Source: Candidatus Omnitrophota bacterium
GTDB taxonomy: Bacteria; Omnitrophota; Gorgyraeia; Gygaellales; Profunditerraquicolaceae
Direction of reading: 5' to 3'
DNA length: 34,988 nt
NCBI GenBank assembly: GCA_018825985.1
Contig: JAHKAP010000010.1
Span: 1-34,988, forward strand
This document shows positions 17,058-25,870 of the stretch, piece after piece. Under the pieces are notes generated by a model. That model did not search any database. It was not told the DNA's origin and saw nothing but the letters and a program-made list of their open reading frames with translations. The translations under genes and the position numbers were made by a program. Position 1 is the first letter of the stretch. The number at the start of each line of letters is the position of its first letter.

Positions 17058-17804
17058 CTATTTCAACATCAATACTGACATCATTCTTCCGCAAGACTTT
17101 CCTTCCCGGCGAAAAGAGAAAAAATCATTTTCATTACAATAAGTACATAATCCGGAGTCGGATATATTAATATCATTTACTCCAGAATCTAATAACTGCT
17201 GCCGGTTAACTCCCGTTAGATCCAAGTAACTATTCTTCTCTCTGGAAATCAAACTCCCGGGAAATATGTCCCTGAACTCATCGCCTACCTGGAAACAGCA
17301 AGCGCGGATTGCCGGGCCGAAATTTACCCGCAGGTCCTCAGGCGAAGTGTTAAATTTATCTTGCATAAACATTACGGTTTTAGCTGTAATATCAGCCTGT
17401 GAACTACGCCAGCTGGCATGGACTAAACCTATAGCATTATTTTTTGGGTCATATAAAGATACTGGCAGGCAATCAGCGGTAAAGATAGCCAGAGGTACTG
17501 ATTTTAGGTTAGTGACAAGGGCATCGGTATCTTCAATTGAGGAATCATAAAAAAGAGCGCCTTTGCCTGAATCGTTCTTATTTACAAAATAAATGTTATT
17601 GGAATGGGTCTGCTTAGCGCAGACCAAATCTTGGTACTTGATTCCAGCTGGAGTTAGAAAATCACTGCGGCTGGCTATTGATCCGCAGGTATCCCCGTAA
17701 ACTAACGACATGTTCCCATGGCTGCGCCAGCTAAAAATTGCGATACAATCTTTATTAGATAAAATCTGAAAATTTTTATTCACCGCGCTAAAACACTCAG
17801 CCAT
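17058..17804 (-). CDS. pgeF: Peptidoglycan editing factor PgeF / YfiH laccase-domain protein
   Basis: KQTHSNNIYFV, FTADCLPVSLYDPKNNAIGLVHASWR, GPAIRACCFQVG. Confidence 0.88.
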   Translation of the reverse strand: MAECFSAVNKNFQILSNKDCIAIFSWRSHGNMSLVYGDTCGSIASRSDFLTPAGIKYQDLVCAKQTHSNNIYFVNKNDSGKGALFYDSSIEDTDALVTNLKSVPLAIFTADCLPVSLYDPKNNAIGLVHASWRSSQADITAKTVMFMQDKFNTSPEDLRVNFGPAIRACCFQVGDEFRDIFPGSLISREKNSYLDLTGVNRQQLLDSGVNDINISDSGLCTYCNENDFFSFRREGKSCGRMMSVLMLK

Positions 17805-18018
17805 TAGATATCTCAACTAATTTATCCCGGGACCTCTCTCCCTTGATAATCTTAACCTGGTATTTCTTTACCTTAAAATAATTTGCCAAAGAACTAATCA
17901 ACTGTTCATTAGCCAATCCCCCATAAGCAGGTTTAGTCAGGTAAACCTTTAAATTATTGCTTTCTTCTTTAACTAAATTTCGACTGGACTTGGGAACTAC
18001 CTTGATGTTTAAAATCAC
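17797..18018 (-). CDS. DUF167 family protein (YggU-like)
   Basis: NIKVVPKSSRN...VYLTKPAYGGLANEQLISSLANYFKVKKYQVKIIKGERSRDKLVEI. Confidence 0.88.
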   Translation of the reverse strand: MILNIKVVPKSSRNLVKEESNNLKVYLTKPAYGGLANEQLISSLANYFKVKKYQVKIIKGERSRDKLVEISNG

Positions 18019-18037
18019 CTGGCCTCTGGTTTACTTA

Positions 18038-18997
18038 TTATTCCAACTGGGGATTTTGGATAACCGCAATTAACCGATTATTGAATTGCTCAAGCCTCTT
18101 AGCCGCGTCTTTATATTTAGCGTCAGCCCCGGAAATATGTTTACCCAGGGTATTAAAATCGTCCTGGAATTTGGAAAAATCCATTTGCATCCGGCTTAAC
18201 TCGGCAAACACCTTCTGAACGTTCTTCTGGATATTTATCCCTCTTAACCCGTAAAGGATGGCCTGCAGATAAGCGTAAAATGTATTCGGCGAAACAAAAA
18301 CAACTTTTTTTAACTTAGTATAGGAACTCAATTCCTCATCTTTGCTGATATGATAATACACTGCTTCAGCCGGTATATACATCAGGGCAAAATCAAATGT
18401 CCCTTCGTCAGTCAGGATATATTTGGAAGCTACCTCGTCTACCCGCTTCTTAACGTCCCGGACAAACACCCGGTAAAAACTGTTCTTTTCATCTTCGGTA
18501 TCAACCTCGGAGAATTTGCGAAAATTCTCAAGGGGAAACTTAGCGTCGATACAAATAAGGTTTTGCCCCACCACTATCGCGGCATCAACTATATCCCCGG
18601 TCTTAAAGTGATGCTGGAGTTTGATATTTTCCTTAGGTAGGATATCCTCTAATAATTTACCTAATAAAGTCTCCCCCATCTCTCCCCTGAATTTCGGAGC
18701 CCGCAACAGGTCCTGGAGGCTTGAGATATCCTTGCTGATATCAATTATATGTTTATGGGTCTCTTCCAGCCGGCCTAAACTCTTCTGGACATCACCGAAA
18801 ACGGTATTGGCTTTATCCAACCTGTCACCGACAGTCTTATGGGTATCCAGCAAGGCCTGAGATGTTTCCTTTAAACGTTCGTTAACCTGCTGGGTAATAG
18901 AATTTAACTGCAGGTTAACCCCATTAGTCAACTTCAAGACTACTAAGATAACCACCACCATACCGGCTATAAAAATACCTATGACTAACCAGATCAT
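18038..18997 (-). CDS. rmuC: DNA recombination protein RmuC
   Basis: N-terminal TM and coiled coil; LLRAPKFRGEMGETLLGKLLEDILP, ICIDAKFPLENF, FALMYIPAEAVYY. Confidence 0.93.
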   Translation of the reverse strand: MIWLVIGIFIAGMVVVILVVLKLTNGVNLQLNSITQQVNERLKETSQALLDTHKTVGDRLDKANTVFGDVQKSLGRLEETHKHIIDISKDISSLQDLLRAPKFRGEMGETLLGKLLEDILPKENIKLQHHFKTGDIVDAAIVVGQNLICIDAKFPLENFRKFSEVDTEDEKNSFYRVFVRDVKKRVDEVASKYILTDEGTFDFALMYIPAEAVYYHISKDEELSSYTKLKKVVFVSPNTFYAYLQAILYGLRGINIQKNVQKVFAELSRMQMDFSKFQDDFNTLGKHISGADAKYKDAAKRLEQFNNRLIAVIQNPQLE

Positions 18998-19048
18998 ACT
19001 TGCTCCAATTTTACTTACCTATTGATTATACTACCAGTTACAGATTTA

Positions 19049-19768
19049 TTAAAGCAGATAATCCTTTTTTATTCTTTTTAGGCTTCTAAATATGTTTGTT
19101 TTTACTTCCGGGCAGACCTTTTCCAGCTCTTTAATCATCTTGCCAATCTTGGTGCGCTGCGATTTAACTGAATTCGGACACGAGCATTTATGATGAGGAA
19201 AATCCAGGGTCTTGGCAAACTTAGCTATCATATCCTCTTCAACATAAGCCAGGGGCCTGATAATAGTAATCTTGCCATCAAAAAGTACCTGCTTCGGGGA
19301 CATAGCTGAAATCTCCCCTTGAAAAAACATATTCATAAGAATCGTCTCAACAATGTCATCCTTGTGATGGCCTAAGGCAACCTTATTAAAATTAAAACGG
19401 TCAGCCGCTTTAAATAAAGCCTTTCTTCTGTTCCAGGAACACCAAAAACAGCTGATATCTTTACGGCTTTTCCCTTGCAGTATATCTATCTTCTCAACAT
19501 GGTATTCTACTCCCAATTTCTTAAAATATTCGGCTAAGATCTTAGGGTGATGACAGGGATAACCCATATCAACGTGAACTGCCATTATCTCGTACTTTAC
19601 CGGGACAAAACTCCTGCGGTCGGCCAGAATCTTAAGCAGAGAAAGGCTGTCTTTCCCGCCGGATACAGCCACTACGATCTTATCGCCATCCTGAATAAGG
19701 TCATAATCGCCTATAGCCCTGCCCATTCTCTTTGATATATAAAATTCCGGACCCTGTATTACTGACAT
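19049..19768 (-). CDS. TtcA-like PP-loop ATPase (tRNA 2-thiolation family)
   Basis: VVAVSGGKDSLSLL, CFWCSWNRRKALF, LGHHKDDIVETILMNMFFQGE, CSCPNS. Confidence 0.88.
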   Translation of the reverse strand: MSVIQGPEFYISKRMGRAIGDYDLIQDGDKIVVAVSGGKDSLSLLKILADRRSFVPVKYEIMAVHVDMGYPCHHPKILAEYFKKLGVEYHVEKIDILQGKSRKDISCFWCSWNRRKALFKAADRFNFNKVALGHHKDDIVETILMNMFFQGEISAMSPKQVLFDGKITIIRPLAYVEEDMIAKFAKTLDFPHHKCSCPNSVKSQRTKIGKMIKELEKVCPEVKTNIFRSLKRIKKDYLL

Positions 19769-19812
19769 ATACTCCCTTTTTTATTTATTCCCTATTTAAC
19801 GCTTATCTTGTA

Positions 19813-19888
19813 GAAATGGGGTCAGAAATGGGGTCAGAATTATTTTTTATTCCCGGTGCTCGAAAAAAATAATTCTGACCCCATTTCT
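19813..19888. repeat. REP-like inverted repeat, GGGGTCAGAATTATT type (second copy)
   Basis: GAAATGGGGTCAGAAATGGGGTCAGAATTATTTTTT...AAAAAAATAATTCTGACCCCATTTC. Confidence 0.85.
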
Positions 19889-19889
19889 T

Positions 19890-20561
19890 TTATTTTACCC
19901 GGCAGGATTGTTCGATAATGCCGGTGATTTCTTCAAGATCATTAACTACTATATCTGCCCGGCACAGGTATTCCTTAGGCAGGCTGGTGGCTAAAGCTAT
20001 ACAAAACATTCCCGCCCTTTTAGCCGATTCAATTCCGTAGGGGGCGTTTTCCACCACTAAACACTCTCCCGGCCGTACTTTAAACATCCTGGCCGCCTTT
20101 AAATAGGGATCAGGGTTGGGCTTACCCTTCTTAACATTATCGCCGCCAACAATACCACTAAATAAATCCCGGATATTTTTAGAAAGGATCTTTTTTACTT
20201 CAGAGGTAGGCGTTCCAGTAACTAACCCTAAAACATAACCCTGATTTTTAAGGCAGAGCAAAAATTCCTTTACTCCTTTAAAGATAAACCTTTTAAAATA
20301 ACGTTTGAATATTTTCTGACGTTCAATAAAAATCTTATCAATAATCTTCCGCGACGGCTCAATATGGGCCCGTTTTAAAAAATCTTCCAATGATTTCTGC
20401 CAACGTTCACCTTCTTTAGAATAAACATCAAAACAAGTCACTCTAACCCCGTAGGAACGCAAGGCCTCATACCAGGCCAGATAATGATAAGGCATAGAAT
20501 CAACTATAACCCCGTCCATATCAAAAATTATCGCCTCCGGCTTGAATTTTAATTTTTTCAT
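19890..20561 (-). CDS. HAD-superfamily phosphatase / beta-phosphoglucomutase-like
   Basis: AIIFDMDGVIVDSMPYHYLAW, LVTGTPTSEV, KKGKPNPDPYLKAA, VVENAPYGIESAKRAGM. Confidence 0.9.
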   Translation of the reverse strand: MKKLKFKPEAIIFDMDGVIVDSMPYHYLAWYEALRSYGVRVTCFDVYSKEGERWQKSLEDFLKRAHIEPSRKIIDKIFIERQKIFKRYFKRFIFKGVKEFLLCLKNQGYVLGLVTGTPTSEVKKILSKNIRDLFSGIVGGDNVKKGKPNPDPYLKAARMFKVRPGECLVVENAPYGIESAKRAGMFCIALATSLPKEYLCRADIVVNDLEEITGIIEQSCRVK

Positions 20562-20569
20562 AATATTTT

Positions 20570-20604
20570 GGGGACACCTTCCCGATTAGCTGCGATGGTG
20601 TCCC
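20570..20604. repeat. GGGGACA-type short hairpin (possible terminator or REP-like unit) at the 3' end of malQ
   Basis: GGGACACC...GGTGTCCC, 8-bp perfect arms, overlapping the malQ stop region. Confidence 0.5.
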
Positions 20605-22433
20605 TAGGAGCGGACGGAAAAAGCTATCATCTCTTTGATTTTAGAAGATACTGGATGCCCCGCTAATTCCTCCAGCGAAAGAGGAATGACTAAAGACCAG
20701 TTTTTCTCGCCAACGGTCCCGGGAGTATTTATCCGATACTGGTAAGTATCTCCGGAAAATATATTATCAAGATAGAGCAGGTCAATGATCAACTGAATAG
20801 AGAATATGGCCCTGGATTCCAAAACAATTCTTAAAACAGCGCTCAGGACCTCAGGATCATACTTCTCCCTCATTGGCCCGGATAGATTAAGCTGTTTCCA
20901 GAGTTTTTCTTTTTCCAAATAAGTATTCTTATAAAAATCAATGAAATCCGCTACTTCTTCTCTTTTTTTGCCTAAAATATTAACCAGGGCATCAACCGAA
21001 TTAATATCCTCTTTCCAACGCAGCCTTCCGTGTTCTGACCTGGCGGAATCGAACAATCTTTCTTGGGCATGTTTTACATCTATGCCCCGCTCTACGCATC
21101 GGCGGTTGAATAAATTCTCATCCATTGTCCCGGCTTCATTCTCCCACCAGGCCGGCCAATTAGTTGTATCGTGGGTAGATAAAACCGCGACTGAAAGCAT
21201 CCGGTATTCATCTGACGGTAAAAAATCATGCTTGGTTTTCCAATCTTTTACCCAGCGCTGGACATCATTTCCAGGAATTCCCAGTTCTTTCAGGGTATCA
21301 GTGCAAACTTTAGGAATAACCCCCAGATCCTCAGCGCAAAGGAACATGTCGGTATTCCCCAGCATCGTCAGTAATATATCCCGGCCGTGTTTTTCCCACT
21401 TCTTTTCGTCACCCGGATCAAAAAAACCATTCAATCCCTGGTTTTCAATCGGCTCATTATAAGGTATGCTCCAGATCCGGAATAATCCCACCACATGGTC
21501 TATCCTTAAGATATCGTAGAAATTCTGGGAATATTTAAGTTTCTCCTTGAGATAAAGATAGTTGTCAGCAGCAATCCTCTCCCAATTATAAGTAGGGGTT
21601 CCCCAGCGTTGTCCTTTCGCGCAATACATATCCGGCGGGGCGCCGGCCGCAAAATCCAACTTAAAAAATTCAGGATGGCTCCAGACATCCGCGCTATCCC
21701 GTGAAACCAGAATCGGCAGATCGCCTTTAATCAGGATGTTCCTGGCAACAGCGTATTCCTTAACCTGCTTAAACTGCCTGTAGAGCTGCCATTGCATCCA
21801 TTTTTCGAATAAAACCTCGCTGGCATGCTGCTTTAAAAATTCATCCAATTCCGGTTTATTGCGTTTTTTATATTTATCTTCCCAGTCATACCAAGCTGCC
21901 CCATTATAATAATATTTTAACGCTTTAAATAAAGCAAAATCGTCAAGCCAATATTTATTATCTTTTTGAAACAGTAAAAACTCATCATTTTTAATATAAG
22001 CCCCTTGAGAAAATATCCCCCATAATAAGTCAACCTTGGCTTTTTTTAAACTATAATCCACGCGCTGCCTGGGCATAGGGAACATTTTTCTTATTTTATC
22101 TATATCCTTTAGAATATTTAACCCCAACTCAGAGGATAATAAATCCAGGGAGATATAGAGCGGCTCCAGCCCAAAAGAAGTCACGGAATCATATGGACAA
22201 AAAGTTGAACCGACATCATTCATCGGTAAAAGTTGAATAATAGAATTACCGGTATAAACGCACCAGTCAATAAGCAATTTCAAGTCATTTAAATCCCCTA
22301 TCCCTGTGCTATCTTTAGAAAATACCGAAAATAAAGGCACCGTAACACCAGACCTTTTTTGCTTACCGATCCTCTCCCATTTTTTCTTCAAAACAGTATT
22401 AGAAAATTCCTTATTCGTACCGGCTTTAGTCAT
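20604..22433 (-). CDS. malQ: 4-alpha-glucanotransferase (GH77)
   Basis: IIQLLPMNDVGSTFCPYDSVTSFGLEPLYISL, ILIKGDLPILVSRDSADVW, LRIDHVVGLFRIWSIP, FLCAEDLGVIP, STHDTTNWPAWW. Confidence 0.92.
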   Translation of the reverse strand: MTKAGTNKEFSNTVLKKKWERIGKQKRSGVTVPLFSVFSKDSTGIGDLNDLKLLIDWCVYTGNSIIQLLPMNDVGSTFCPYDSVTSFGLEPLYISLDLLSSELGLNILKDIDKIRKMFPMPRQRVDYSLKKAKVDLLWGIFSQGAYIKNDEFLLFQKDNKYWLDDFALFKALKYYYNGAAWYDWEDKYKKRNKPELDEFLKQHASEVLFEKWMQWQLYRQFKQVKEYAVARNILIKGDLPILVSRDSADVWSHPEFFKLDFAAGAPPDMYCAKGQRWGTPTYNWERIAADNYLYLKEKLKYSQNFYDILRIDHVVGLFRIWSIPYNEPIENQGLNGFFDPGDEKKWEKHGRDILLTMLGNTDMFLCAEDLGVIPKVCTDTLKELGIPGNDVQRWVKDWKTKHDFLPSDEYRMLSVAVLSTHDTTNWPAWWENEAGTMDENLFNRRCVERGIDVKHAQERLFDSARSEHGRLRWKEDINSVDALVNILGKKREEVADFIDFYKNTYLEKEKLWKQLNLSGPMREKYDPEVLSAVLRIVLESRAIFSIQLIIDLLYLDNIFSGDTYQYRINTPGTVGEKNWSLVIPLSLEELAGHPVSSKIKEMIAFSVRS

Positions 22434-22441
22434 ATGCGCTC

Positions 22442-23506
22442 TCAAGTTTTAATGAAAAATGTATTTACATATCTCTGTATTTTTTCAAAATTATTCTCCC
22501 GGAAAAAACAGCTTAGAAATGAACAATCAGACTTGCATTTTCTCATCTCTTTCCTTTTTAATCGGGTTTCTTCCGAACGCCAAATATCATCGATAGCCGT
22601 AGAAGAAATATTCCCAATCGGATCCGACAACCAACATATCTTGACTGCGCCATCCGGTAAAATAGTCACTGCTTTATCATACGCCCGGCACTCCAAAATA
22701 GGACTGCTCAGACCCAAATAATATGATTTCAGCGCCAGTAAATACCTGGTTGAGCTTCGAATATATGGGCTTTTCTTTTTCCTCTCAATGATTCGGTCGA
22801 ATTCGCGCGATATTCTATCTTTGTCTTGCGGAAACAACCCGTTATCGGCTAAAGCTGAAATATTCTTTCCGTCATATCCTTTGCAGATCAATCCCTGAAA
22901 TGATATCCCCAGACCGTTTCTTTCAGAGAATTCGATTAAATCAAGAAGCTCAGCCAAGTTTTGACCGGTAATAACCGTATTTATCTGCGTCCTTATCCGG
23001 CCCTTAAGTTCAGCGATAGCCCCCATTGTATTCGCATAGGCTCCGGGGCCTCTTAGCGAATCGTGAGTTTTCTCTTGAAAACCATCTAATGAAAGAGCGA
23101 TAATATCTAAACCGCTTCTCTCTAGCTTATCAGCTACTTCGCTATTTATCAATGAACCATTTGTATTCAACATAGTTACCAGGCCCAAATTGAACGAAAA
23201 ATAAATTATTTCAAATAGATCCTGCCTTAACAAAGGCTCCCCCCCGGTTATTACCAGAGGAAAACATCCCAGCCATTTTTTTAGGTCCATAATAACTGCT
23301 TTCCAATCTTCAGTGACAAGCTCCTCGCCTTCGTGCCGCTGAAGGCAATGGCCACACCTCAGGTTACATTTATGATTAATTCTAATATCTACTCTCTGCG
23401 GCTTAGAATTTATACCAAAAGTACTAAAACTTACCAACTGCCTGAAAGCATCGTTAGCGCCGGCTAAAAAAATATTTTTTTTCTTTATGTTTAATTTCAT
23501 AATCAC
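22442..23506 (-). CDS. Radical SAM protein with SPASM/twitch-like C-terminal cysteines
   Basis: CNLRCGHC (CX3CX2C), ITGGEPLLRQDLF; C-terminal CRAYDKAVTILPDGAVKICW...CKSDCSFLSC. Confidence 0.88.
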   Translation of the reverse strand: MIMKLNIKKKNIFLAGANDAFRQLVSFSTFGINSKPQRVDIRINHKCNLRCGHCLQRHEGEELVTEDWKAVIMDLKKWLGCFPLVITGGEPLLRQDLFEIIYFSFNLGLVTMLNTNGSLINSEVADKLERSGLDIIALSLDGFQEKTHDSLRGPGAYANTMGAIAELKGRIRTQINTVITGQNLAELLDLIEFSERNGLGISFQGLICKGYDGKNISALADNGLFPQDKDRISREFDRIIERKKKSPYIRSSTRYLLALKSYYLGLSSPILECRAYDKAVTILPDGAVKICWLSDPIGNISSTAIDDIWRSEETRLKRKEMRKCKSDCSFLSCFFRENNFEKIQRYVNTFFIKT

Positions 23507-23586
23507 ATACCAATCTATAAGCTATGCCTCGGATAAATTATCAAGCAACCTGAAATCCGAAAAATTATAGAGCTTTTGCTATATAT

Positions 23587-25152
23587 TTAATCAATTTTCC
23601 GGCCATAAAGATCTATAAATATTCCGTCAAATTCTTTCCTATCCAAAACTAAATAATCTCTTTGAATCCATTCTCTTATTGCAGCTTCATGAAATCCTAA
23701 ATTATTACCTCTTGACCATGTCATAGAAATCAACCATAACCTTTTGAACTTTTTATTTTTGAAACGTTCCGAGGATCTTTCATTATCTAAAAATATAGGT
23801 ACGCATCTGTTTTGTGTATATCCCCTTAAATACTTACCCTTAAAATTTTTCCAATAAGGTCCGATTTTATTTAGAATTACAAAAGAAAAAATATCTATAT
23901 TTTTGCTAATTTTTTTTTGAATGTAGTATGATATTGTACTGCCAACCGGGCCGGAATAACCGATGGCATCACCCTCGATAAATCTTTTACCGATGTAATC
24001 TACCGCTGGCTCAACCGGCTTCTTCACATATACACCTATACTATGGTATCGGAATGCGGGCATATTATAAGTAAAATAGTTACGTAAACATAATACAACC
24101 GATGACAATATAATGACGTAAACAATAATTTGCAAACTTTTTAACCTGATTTTTTCTATGCCAGCAGCGATTATTATGTAATAAAATGGCGAGTATAAAA
24201 TTAGGTTTCTATCAAGATAAATAGGGATTAACTGTGAAATTAGAAATGTGAAAATAATGGGTGAGAATATGCAAAATAAGAGAAATGCCAGCACTTTTTT
24301 TCTATCTTGCCACCAAAAAAAGACTCCCAAAATAAACAACAAAAAGAAAACTACAGAAGTAATAAAATATACGCCCGGGGTTGCGTTATATCCGATATTA
24401 AAATTATCCAACGTAATCCCGATGGCGCCTAAATTAGGTTTTGACACCCAAAAACTACTGCTTAATTTACTGATATATCTTATTAAACTGGGAGCTAATA
24501 ATAGAAAACCCGATATAATAATTAATATATATACCAAGCCCAACTTAAAAATATATTTATATCTTCTTAAAAAAAGAGCAATAGACGTGAGGATAATTGC
24601 GTAAAAACAGAAATAATTTATGTATATCGATATAAGTGATGATAAAATTAAACCGATCCATAAATAAACCTTGCTCTCTTTTAAAACTCTGATAAAGAAA
24701 TATATTATTAATAGTGTGATAAAAATTGACAGGCTATAACCTCTCGCTTCCTGTGAATACCAAACGTGAATTGGTGAAATTGATAAAAGAAATGAACCTA
24801 TTAAGCCGACTTTGGTATTAAACAATAACTTCCCAATTTTATACATAATTGGCACTGACACCACCCCAAACAACATAGACAAAAATCTTAAGCTAAATTC
24901 GCTCATTCCAAACCAGAAAACCCAAAATTTTAATAAGATATTATATAAATAAAATTGTTCGCCGAAAATCTTCCGGGTAATGTCTCCATAGGTCAATGTC
25001 GTCATAAAATAAGCATAAACTTCATCATACCAAAGATCAGCGTCTCCTAATTTATAAATTCTTATAGCTATTGCGAGAGTCAGAATTAACCATAGCATTA
25101 ATGCGTTCTTTTGCTCTTCACGCAAATGGGTTAGCGAATTTAATTTCTGCAT
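23587..25152 (-). CDS. Membrane glycosyltransferase, GT39/ArnT-like
   Basis: Many TM helices; DADLWYDEVYAYF, SEFSLRFLSMLFGV, SPIHVWYSQEARGYSLSIF. Confidence 0.82.
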   Translation of the reverse strand: MQKLNSLTHLREEQKNALMLWLILTLAIAIRIYKLGDADLWYDEVYAYFMTTLTYGDITRKIFGEQFYLYNILLKFWVFWFGMSEFSLRFLSMLFGVVSVPIMYKIGKLLFNTKVGLIGSFLLSISPIHVWYSQEARGYSLSIFITLLIIYFFIRVLKESKVYLWIGLILSSLISIYINYFCFYAIILTSIALFLRRYKYIFKLGLVYILIIISGFLLLAPSLIRYISKLSSSFWVSKPNLGAIGITLDNFNIGYNATPGVYFITSVVFFLLFILGVFFWWQDRKKVLAFLLFCIFSPIIFTFLISQLIPIYLDRNLILYSPFYYIIIAAGIEKIRLKSLQIIVYVIILSSVVLCLRNYFTYNMPAFRYHSIGVYVKKPVEPAVDYIGKRFIEGDAIGYSGPVGSTISYYIQKKISKNIDIFSFVILNKIGPYWKNFKGKYLRGYTQNRCVPIFLDNERSSERFKNKKFKRLWLISMTWSRGNNLGFHEAAIREWIQRDYLVLDRKEFDGIFIDLYGRKID

Positions 25153-25288
25153 AGATAACTTTTTCGATCAATCACCAACATGCCTTTTGAATTAAAAAAC
25201 ACCCGACAATAAAACTTTAGAAGTTACTGCGCAACATACAGCCTCAGAGAGACTTTCCATATATTTCTCTAGATATAACTTTCCAAAA

Positions 25289-25738
25289 TCAGCCTTCTTT
25301 AATAAAAAAGAATCGCATTCTTCGAACTTCATTGATATAACTCAATGTGTTTAGATTCTGCGCTTTAAAATTAAACTTTACCTGGATAGAGGCTTTATCG
25401 TTTGATATATTTGGCTCCTCAATATTTAGATCACTTATAGATATATCAATCATCCTTTCCAATTGCGATTCAATATCTGCCCTGAATTCATCATATGTCG
25501 TAACACTGTTATCACTTTTTATTGTATAATTTTTTGAGACTTGGTCCATCATAGAATTTATATCCCGCCCTACAAAACATTGTAGATATGTTTCGACCGC
25601 TTTTTTTATTGCTACAGAATCTTTTTCCTGCGTTACGTTAGATGATGAAGGTTCCCCCTCGCCGGCGCATAAAGGTACTGTCCCATATAGTAAATGAATT
25701 GCTAAAATTAACCCTAAAATCGTAAACAATCTTTTCAT
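25289..25738 (-). CDS. Secreted NTF2-like/SnoaL-type protein, C-terminus interrupted by TGA
   Basis: Signal peptide; IKKAVETYLQCFVGRDINSMMDQVSKNYTI; ends MRFFFIKEG*, with FWKVISREIYGKSL* continuing in frame after the stop. Confidence 0.6.
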   Translation of the reverse strand: MKRLFTILGLILAIHLLYGTVPLCAGEGEPSSSNVTQEKDSVAIKKAVETYLQCFVGRDINSMMDQVSKNYTIKSDNSVTTYDEFRADIESQLERMIDISISDLNIEEPNISNDKASIQVKFNFKAQNLNTLSYINEVRRMRFFFIKEG

Positions 25739-25870
25739 ATCAGCCTCCTATAGGTAGCCCCAAAATATAATTAATTATCGTTTAGCCAGCCGCCCGAAAA
25801 AAATCTGTTAAAATTCTAAAAGGCCAAACGCTTTTTTTAAACATTCAACTTACTAATTACTTATTTTTGG

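Noticed and set aside
20941-21462. 173-aa plus-strand ORF
   Set aside because: Entirely antisense to the well-supported malQ; low-complexity Ser/Phe-rich translation with no domain signature.
25289-25291. Genome-wide UGA recoding as explanation of the NTF2-like interruption
   Set aside because: Other genes here end normally at TGA (for example the ATGA overlaps at 32220 and 10567), so a standard code is more likely than UGA reassignment.
22442-25738. RiPP system with the SPASM radical SAM protein
   Set aside because: No short precursor-peptide ORF with leader/core features or dedicated peptidase/exporter was found nearby; the glycan/lipid context fits better.
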